A stretch of 10,502 nucleotides of DNA. It comes from an uncultured Eubacteriales bacterium. Its GTDB lineage: Bacteria > Bacillota > Clostridia > Oscillospirales > CAG-272. Location of the stretch: NCBI GenBank assembly GCA_934462885.1, contig CAKSJC010000045.1:1-10502 (forward strand), in the 5' to 3' direction. The position numbers and the translations under genes were made by a program. The notes beneath the pieces are model-generated. The model ran no database searches. It was not told the DNA's origin and saw only the letters and a program-made list of their open reading frames with translations. Below, piece after piece: positions 6,871 through 10,502 of the stretch (the first letter of the stretch is position 1; each line of letters starts with the position of its first letter).

Positions 6871-8304
6871 GTGATTTTAATGCAAAACGAGAAAATGATA
6901 AAAAATGCAAAAGCCGTGAATACGGAAGTCAGAGAACACGATACAAAGGTGGAATATTCCGATTCGACTCACCTTATCGAACAGTCCGCGTATCGCTATT
7001 CGCTCCAAGAACGTCCCGATCCGAATCTCTACCGTTTGCTTTTTGACTACGAATCGGTTCCGAAAGTATCTTTCAACCACCGCTTCGTGCCTGTCAATAT
7101 GCCGGAGAATATATGGATCACCGACACGACTTTCCGCGACGGTCAGCAGTCAGCCGAGCCGTTTACGGTAAAGCAGATCGTTGATCTTTACAAGATGATG
7201 CACCGTCTCGGCGGTCCGAAAGGTTTAATTCGTCAATCGGAATTTTTCGTTTACTCGGAGAAAGACCGCGAGGCTCTTCTTGAGTGTCAGGCTCTCGGCT
7301 TCAAGTTCCCCGAGATCACGACGTGGATCCGCGCCTCTAAAAAGGATTTCGAGCTTGTTAAGTCTCTCGGAATCCGTGAAACGGGCGTCCTTGTGTCATG
7401 CTCCGACTACCACATATACAACAAGATGGGGCTTACACGAAAATCCGCGCTTGATAAATATCTCGGCGTGGTAAAGGATGTCCTCGACATGGGAATCTCT
7501 CCGCGCTGTCATTTTGAAGACATCACGAGAGCCGATTTCTACGGCTTTGTCGTTCCCTTTGCGGAAGCTTTGCAGGGTCTTTCGGAAGAATACGGAATCC
7601 CTGTGAAGATTCGTGCGTGCGACACGATGGGTTACGGCGTTTCTTATCCGGGAGCGGCTCTGCCGCGCTCCGTGCCGGGCATAATATACGGTCTTACTCA
7701 CTACGCAGGAGTTCCTTCGGAGCTTCTTGAGTGGCACGGTCACAACGATTTTTACAAGTCCGTGACAAACAGCTCAACCGCTTGGCTCTACGGCGCGTCG
7801 TCAGTAAACTGCGCTCTTCTCGGTATCGGCGAGAGGTGCGGCAACACTCCGCTTGAGGCTATGGTAATGGAATACGCTTCCCTCCGCGGAACCACCGACG
7901 GCATGGACACGACCGTCATCACCGAAATAGCGGACTACTTCAGAAACGAGATGCACTACGACATTCCGCCGCGCACTCCCTTTGTCGGACGCGATTTCAA
8001 CGTAACGAAAGCCGGCATACACGCCGACGGTCTTATGAAGGACGAGGAAATTTACAACATATTCAACACCGAAAAGCTCCTCGGAAGACCCGCTCGCGTT
8101 CTCATAGACGCGCACAGCGGACTCGCGGGTATCGCCCACTGGCTCAAAAACAGCGGCATTCCGGGAGTTGATCCGGACTCTGTTGATAAAAAATCCCCCG
8201 TTATCGCCGCTATGAAAGATATGATTGACAAAGAATATCTCTCTGGCAGAACGACCACCATGAGCGACCCCGAACTCATAGCTATCTATGAAAAATGCAA
8301 ATAA
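6871..8304 (+). CDS. DRE-TIM acyl-CoA condensing enzyme (IPMS / homocitrate / Re-citrate synthase family)
   Basis: This enzyme condenses an acyl-CoA with a 2-oxo acid in a metal-dependent TIM barrel. DTTFRDGQQ (residues 85-93) is the family's DRE-type signature, with RQSEFF (121-126), CHFEDITRAD (213-222), the metal-binding HGHND (289-293) and GIGERCGN (318-325). At 477 aa it has an unusual 80-residue N-terminal extension. Only about 150 residues follow GERCGN, so the leucine-sensing C-terminal domain of full LeuA (about 510 aa) seems absent. That layout fits homocitrate synthase or the Re-citrate synthase described in Clostridium kluyveri better than LeuA. No leuBCD neighbours are present. 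GTG at 6871 is preferred (AAGGA 6861-6865, 5 nt away); ATG at 6880 is the alternative. It is a single-gene transcript with its own promoter and terminator. Substrate cannot be settled from sequence. Confidence 0.9.
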   Translation: MILMQNEKMIKNAKAVNTEVREHDTKVEYSDSTHLIEQSAYRYSLQERPDPNLYRLLFDYESVPKVSFNHRFVPVNMPENIWITDTTFRDGQQSAEPFTVKQIVDLYKMMHRLGGPKGLIRQSEFFVYSEKDREALLECQALGFKFPEITTWIRASKKDFELVKSLGIRETGVLVSCSDYHIYNKMGLTRKSALDKYLGVVKDVLDMGISPRCHFEDITRADFYGFVVPFAEALQGLSEEYGIPVKIRACDTMGYGVSYPGAALPRSVPGIIYGLTHYAGVPSELLEWHGHNDFYKSVTNSSTAWLYGASSVNCALLGIGERCGNTPLEAMVMEYASLRGTTDGMDTTVITEIADYFRNEMHYDIPPRTPFVGRDFNVTKAGIHADGLMKDEEIYNIFNTEKLLGRPARVLIDAHSGLAGIAHWLKNSGIPGVDPDSVDKKSPVIAAMKDMIDKEYLSGRTTTMSDPELIAIYEKCK

Positions 8305-8325
8305 CTTTACGCGAAAAGAAAATAA

Positions 8326-8364
8326 AAAATCCGGCATTTTCAGTAAACGAAAATGCCGGATTTT
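8326..8364. terminator. Strong terminator hairpin after the condensing enzyme
   Basis: A perfect 16-bp stem (8326-8341 with 8349-8364) closes a 7-nt loop. Its core is TCCGGCA/TGCCGGA, and it is flanked by A-runs and T-runs on both sides, so it can work in both directions. It lies 21 nt after the stop codon. Confidence 0.85.
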
Positions 8365-8542
8365 ATCTTCCTCTCTTGCGCGCCGCCTTACGTGAGATAA
8401 TTATGACAGCCTTATCAGAGCCGTCTTAACAAAATTATATTTCCTATTATCGTTTAGATTTCTAAAACAATTGCCCGTCCGGAAAAATCGCAAATGTACC
8501 CGGCGCCGTTTTTTACGGCTCTATATGCGTTCTCCCTAACAG

Positions 8543-8575
8543 AAAGCGCCGCAGGGGCTGACTCTGCGGCGCTTT
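8543..8575. terminator. GC-rich bidirectional hairpin, likely terminator of the minus-strand operon
   Basis: AAAGCGCCGCAG (8543-8554) pairs perfectly with CTGCGGCGCTTT (8564-8575) around a 9-nt loop. On the minus strand it follows the 36-aa ORF stop by 14 nt. The T-run is short on both strands (3-4 T). The rest of 8365-8589 shows no gene. Confidence 0.65.
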
Positions 8576-8589
8576 TGCGCAGTTAATAT

Positions 8590-8700
8590 TCATATTGTTT
8601 CAAAGTCCTCGCCGCGCAGAACATTGGTTATTCTGACATTGCAATGCCGCGCCTCAAACTTTTTTCTTATAATAGATCGAGTATTGTGCTCATTTCTCAC
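8590..8700 (-). CDS. Putative 36-aa ORF coupled to the XRE-like gene
   Basis: Not recognised. The GTG start (8698-8700) overlaps the TGA stop of the upstream regulator as GTGA, a classic arrangement for re-initiation. The product begins MRNEHNTRS and ends RGEDFETI; it is charged (many Arg, Lys, Glu), with one Cys and no membrane segment. The hairpin at 8543-8575 follows its stop by 14 nt, so the two-gene unit would be closed neatly. No separate ribosome site is visible. It could equally be a chance open frame or the remnant of a longer gene. Confidence 0.4.
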   Translation of the reverse strand: MRNEHNTRSIIRKKFEARHCNVRITNVLRGEDFETI

Positions 8701-9203
8701 GCGAACTGCATGAGTGTGTCGCGGAACCAACCTATATCCGGGTTGAGCTTATCGTATATCAGCACGCCGATTATGACAAACACGAGTATTGTTATTATTA
8801 TCACTTGACCCGTTATCAGGTGGGAGCGCTGGAACGACACCTTACGCGCGCTTTGGAGTGCGTCCTCATTTGCCGCGAGGAGCTGTTCCTTTGCCGCAAG
8901 ATCAGCGTTCAGCCGTTCGTTTTCGTACTTGAGTTTTTCAAGTTCACGCTGTAATGCGTCCGTATCGCCGCACTCAATCCCGAAGCCACGATCAAGCGAT
9001 GCGCCGCACGACTTATATAATCTGACAACCTGTATCAGGTCCGGCGATTTTTGCCTTCCTGTTTTTAGTCTGCTTATTATGTTCGCGTCAACTCCCGACT
9101 CCTCCGCTATCGCCACCGCGGTTGTGAGTCCCTTCTTTCGCGCGCATTCAAAAAGATAGTCAAATTGCTTTGTACTATCCCAAATCTCATCGTCTAACAT
9201 CAT
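8697..9203 (-). CDS. Membrane-anchored XRE-type helix-turn-helix protein
   Basis: A 168-aa protein in three parts. Residues about 24-75 read as a Cro/CI-type helix-turn-helix: GLTTAVAIAEESGVDANIIS, then RLKTGR and a third helix. Residues 83-121 form a Glu/Lys/Leu heptad-rich coiled coil, probably a dimer. Residues 132-150 are one strongly hydrophobic helix, followed by a 17-residue tail. This predicts a DNA-binding domain in the cytoplasm tethered to the membrane, with the tail outside. The exact regulon is unknown. The ATG at 9203 has AGGAGA (9211-9216) 7 nt upstream. The gene is divergent from the structured RNA candidate and the DUF6514-like gene, which share its upstream region and are natural targets. 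No promoter of its own could be called. Confidence 0.85.
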   Translation of the reverse strand: MMLDDEIWDSTKQFDYLFECARKKGLTTAVAIAEESGVDANIISRLKTGRQKSPDLIQVVRLYKSCGASLDRGFGIECGDTDALQRELEKLKYENERLNADLAAKEQLLAANEDALQSARKVSFQRSHLITGQVIIITILVFVIIGVLIYDKLNPDIGWFRDTLMQFA

Positions 9204-9232
9204 AATCTATTCTCCTAATATTATCTGTGAAA

Positions 9233-9301
9233 ATTTAATATTCATCAGCCAAGCCGTCTTTTGCCCCAAAATTGGTAAAATATTAAATCCGGCTATTAAA
9301 T
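9233..9301. promoter_or_regulatory. TATTAAAT motifs in the divergent intergenic region
   Basis: TATTAAAT occurs at 9281-9288 and 9294-9301 on the plus strand and once inverted at 9233-9240; another copy is at 9555-9562. They lie between the XRE-like gene and the RNA candidate and could be operator half-sites. The region is A/T-rich, so chance is a serious alternative. Confidence 0.25.
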
Positions 9302-9316
9302 ATGGCATAATCATGT

Positions 9317-9344
9317 TTGAATATCAGTCGTGAGGAGGTATAAT
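9317..9344 (+). promoter_or_regulatory. Probable promoter of the structured RNA
   Basis: TTGAAT (9317-9322) and a perfect TATAAT (9339-9344) are 16 nt apart, predicting a start near 9350. The same bases contain AGGAGG (9333-9338) before an ATG at 9343, so a ribosome site would overlap the -10 box. A second candidate is the extended -10 TGGCATAAT (9303-9311), which would start the transcript near 9318. Confidence 0.6.
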
Positions 9345-9349
9345 GAGGT

Positions 9350-9510
9350 CAGACAAACACACGATACCTCCGGCAGGGAAGCAGAAAAGGCCGGGAGGTA
9401 CCGCGTTGCTTCGGGTTACGGTGATACCACTCCGCCGTTTTCGGTTGGCTAGCTCCCATAGTTTGACGACAGTGGGATGCAAACCGAGCTTTGCGGCGGG
9501 GGTATCATAT
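9350..9510 (+). ncRNA. Candidate structured non-coding RNA (unassigned)
   Basis: This stretch folds by hand into consistent arms. ACCTCC-GGC (9366-9374) pairs with GCC-GGAGGT (9390-9399, one bulged G). GATACC-AC-TCCGCCG (9423-9437) pairs with CGGCGGG-GGTATC (9494-9506), giving 13 pairs with a 2-nt bulge. Inside it TCGGTT (9441-9446) pairs with AACCGA (9482-9487), then GC-TCCCA (9452-9458) with TGGGA-T-GC (9473-9480), leaving a 14-nt apical loop. GTTTG in that loop (9461-9465) can pair with CAAAC (9354-9358) as a pseudoknot. GC content is far above its A/T-rich flanks. No obvious U-tract terminator follows, so it may instead be part of the leader of the DUF6514-like gene. The raiA motif of Firmicutes (about 200 nt) is one known class to test; I cannot confirm a match. 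Confidence 0.65.
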
Positions 9511-9530
9511 ATTTAATATCATATATTTTA
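9503..9530. repeat. Two direct 14-nt A/T repeats
   Basis: TATCATATATTT occurs at 9503-9514 and again at 9517-9528, each followed by an A/T pair, giving a 14-nt period. The first copy contains the end of the main RNA stem. The stretch 9507-9640 is otherwise A/T-rich with nothing else recognised. Confidence 0.5.
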
Positions 9531-9650
9531 TTATTAATTTCCTCACCTTTCATCTATTAAATTATAACATAAACTCAAAATTCAGTCAACATGATTTTCT
9601 ATTTTTTACCACAATTATTTCACAGGTGGGAAGTCAGGAGGTCAAGCATA

Positions 9651-9875
9651 ATGCAGACACAAAGGTACATACTTATCAAAAGCATCTGCACACTCGAAGA
9701 CACGGAACACATAATCTATGGCATTGCGCTTGCCGACGGCTCTGACCTTATCGAGTCGGTAAACGATTTGTCATGCGACAAGCAGAGGGTCGAGCGCCTT
9801 GTTGAGCTATGTACACGGCTTGAATTGTCCCCGGAGCATCTCCCCGACGTTATCGATGATTTTCTTGCGGAATAA
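9651..9875 (+). CDS. Small conserved protein, DUF6514-like
   Basis: A 74-aa protein without cysteine-rich, membrane or signal features beyond a single Cys pair (positions 12 and 42, plus one near 54). It has a beta-like N-terminal half (RYILIKSICTLEDTEHIIYGIAL) and a helical C-terminal half with QRVERLVELCTRLELSPEHL and an acidic DVIDDFLAE end. From memory, the YGI...GSD-IE-VND-S...VERLV-LC-RLELSP-HL pattern is that of DUF6514, a clostridial family of unknown function. The ATG at 9651 follows AGGAGGT (9636-9642) by 8 nt; the frame is open to 9591, but the extra 20 residues cover the ribosome site. It lies downstream of the structured RNA, about 140 nt from its last stem, possibly on one transcript. 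Confidence 0.85.
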   Translation: MQTQRYILIKSICTLEDTEHIIYGIALADGSDLIESVNDLSCDKQRVERLVELCTRLELSPEHLPDVIDDFLAE

Positions 9876-9942
9876 AAAGCTCTCCGAATAGCCAAAGCGC
9901 TCTTCTTTAGCTCCATGCACGCTCTCTTTTGAAGATAGTTTG

Positions 9943-9985
9943 AAGATACGGTGAATCTATCAAATCTATCAGAAAACCGTATCTT
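9943..9985 (+). terminator. Possible terminator hairpin of the DUF6514-like gene
   Basis: AAGATACGGT (9943-9952) pairs perfectly with ACCGTATCTT (9976-9985) around a 23-nt loop that contains AATCTATCA twice in tandem (9954-9962 and 9963-9971). The downstream T-run (CGTATTTTTC) is a few bases away, so termination is plausible but not typical. Confidence 0.4.
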
Positions 9986-10009
9986 TCGTATTTTTCATTG
10001 TTTGGTGCG

Positions 10010-10355
10010 GAAAAGAGAGCGGCGATTCACTGCTGTTTCGGCTCTTCCGGTTTATTTTCAAGAACTGACGTTGAGTTCTGACAGCCCCCGCTCTCGCCGC
10101 GTGCTTTGCTACCTGTTCAGGGGGATGATAATATACGGTACACAGCGTTATTTAGCGCAGGGGCGTTCAGATATGCCCTAATCATCAGATTTTCAAGCTT
10201 TACGGTATTCGCACCGTAAGGTATGAAAGGGCCGAGCGGATTTTCTTCCCGTAAACAAGAAGAAGCAGGCATTTTGCTATCCGCTCAGGCGCATTTTCTT
10301 AGGTGAGACAGCTTAAAAGCGAAAAGAAGACGGGAGTATATCCCGTCTTCTTTCC
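10010..10355 (+). ncRNA. Gene-free region with nested hairpins, possible structured RNA
   Basis: About 345 nt without a credible gene but with several self-complementary domains. Domain one: GAGAGCG (10015-10021) with CGCTCTC (10089-10095), GCTGT (10032-10036) with ACAGC (10081-10085), AGAACT (10061-10066) with AGTTCT (10074-10079). Domain two: GATGAT (10124-10129) with ATCATC (10181-10186) enclosing GGGCGT/ATGCCC (10161-10166 and 10173-10178). Domain three: a 9-bp hairpin at 10198-10221. Domain four: GAGCGGAT (10234-10241) with ATCCGCTC (10279-10286) enclosing TTCTTC/GAAGAA. The terminator at 10323-10353 would give a 3' end. It lacks the hallmark strings of RNase P RNA, tmRNA and SRP RNA. 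No promoter was found, and strand is inferred only from the terminator and is uncertain. Confidence 0.35.
10323..10353. terminator. Strong 13-bp terminator hairpin
   Basis: AAAGAAGACGGGA (10323-10335) pairs perfectly with TCCCGTCTTCTTT (10341-10353) around GTATA. On the minus strand it lies 74 nt past the tRNA-Asn 3' end and is followed by TTTTC, so it probably ends the tRNA transcript. It may also end plus-strand transcription from the structured region. Confidence 0.8.
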
Positions 10356-10426
10356 ATTTTCATGACCGTTCCGAAACAATGCTTATGATAGACAAACAAG
10401 ATGTGTTCGGATAGCTCAATGTTTGA

Positions 10427-10499
10427 CTCCCCCAGTTGGGCTCGAACCAACGACACCGCGGTTAACAGCCGCGTGCTCTGCCAACTGAGCTATGGAGGA
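10427..10499 (-). tRNA. tRNA-Asn (anticodon GTT)
   Basis: A complete 73-nt cloverleaf on the minus strand. The acceptor stem is TCCTCCA with TGGGGGA (one G-U pair). The D arm GCTCAGTTGGCAGAGC follows. The anticodon stem CGCGG/CCGCG holds the loop CTGTTAA with anticodon GTT. The T arm is GTTGG-TTCGAGC-CCAAC. The discriminator base is G, as usual for Asn. CCA is not encoded (TCA follows), so the cca product must add it. As an ANN-decoding tRNA it carries t6A37 and would be a substrate for TcdA. It is transcribed away from the window edge toward the hairpin at 10323-10353. Confidence 0.97.
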
Positions 10500-10502
10500 A
10501 TG

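Noticed and set aside
9393..9405. T-box-like string GGGAGGTACCGCG
   Set aside because: It resembles the AGGGTGGNACCGCG signature, but the TGGN needed to pair with the tRNA acceptor end reads AGGT. There is no room for stem I upstream and no aminoacyl-tRNA or amino acid gene downstream.
9343..9516. A 57-codon ORF starting MRSDKHT after AGGAGG
   Set aside because: The ribosome site is only 4 nt from the ATG and overlaps a perfect TATAAT box. The whole frame is covered by strong self-complementarity, and the product is Arg-rich with no recognisable features. An RNA explains the sequence better.
9951..10181. A 76-codon plus-strand ORF
   Set aside because: It starts at GTG inside a hairpin without a ribosome site, and its composition is not protein-like.
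10223..10306. A 27-codon ORF starting MKGPSGF
   Set aside because: AAGGT abuts the ATG with no usable spacing, and the frame lies inside the hairpin region.
10408..10421. GGATAGCTCAAT, resembling a tRNA 5' region on the plus strand
   Set aside because: No matching acceptor, anticodon or T arm follows on that strand; the real tRNA lies on the minus strand next to it.

Overview
The window reads as a chromosomal segment of an anaerobic, low-to-mid GC member of the Clostridia (Oscillospiraceae/Ruminococcaceae-like). This is inferred from strong AGGAGG-type ribosome binding sites, a TTGACA/TATAAT promoter, rho-independent terminators, two small protein families that I associate with Clostridia (DUF6472-like and DUF6514-like) and a non-CCA-encoding tRNA-Asn. 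No phage, IS or CRISPR content is visible.

Positions 1-8304 are a housekeeping block, mostly on the plus strand. It holds endonuclease III (nth, 294-935), the CCA-adding enzyme (cca, 1053-2402), a 17-nt overlapping small Cys-rich protein (2386-2574), a diacylglycerol-kinase-like lipid kinase (2653-3633), one minus-strand secreted/membrane protein (3786-4268), a zinc-ribbon RNHCP protein (4441-4752), the ct6A dehydratase TcdA (4847-5674), the tRNA 2-thiocytidine synthase TtcA (5820-6716, closed by a terminator), and a DRE-TIM acyl-CoA condensing enzyme (6871-8304). The last gene has its own consensus promoter inside an inverted repeat and ends in a 16-bp perfect terminator stem. Three of these genes mature or modify tRNA: Cca (3' end), TcdA (position 37) and TtcA (position 32).

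Positions 8305-10502 are different: sparse in genes and rich in RNA-like structure. A minus-strand membrane-anchored XRE-type DNA-binding protein (8697-9203) overlaps a 36-aa ORF by GTGA (8590-8700). Divergent from it lies a compact, strongly folded stretch (about 9350-9510) preceded by a perfect TATAAT box. This is the best candidate for an uncharacterised or uncommonly placed structured RNA. It is followed by a DUF6514-like small protein (9651-9875). Then come about 500 nt with no credible gene but several nested hairpins and a terminal 13-bp terminator stem (10323-10353). A minus-strand tRNA-Asn(GTT) closes the window (10427-10499).

The housekeeping calls rest on visible catalytic motifs. 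The RNA calls rest on hand-found complementarity, without covariation or folding energies.
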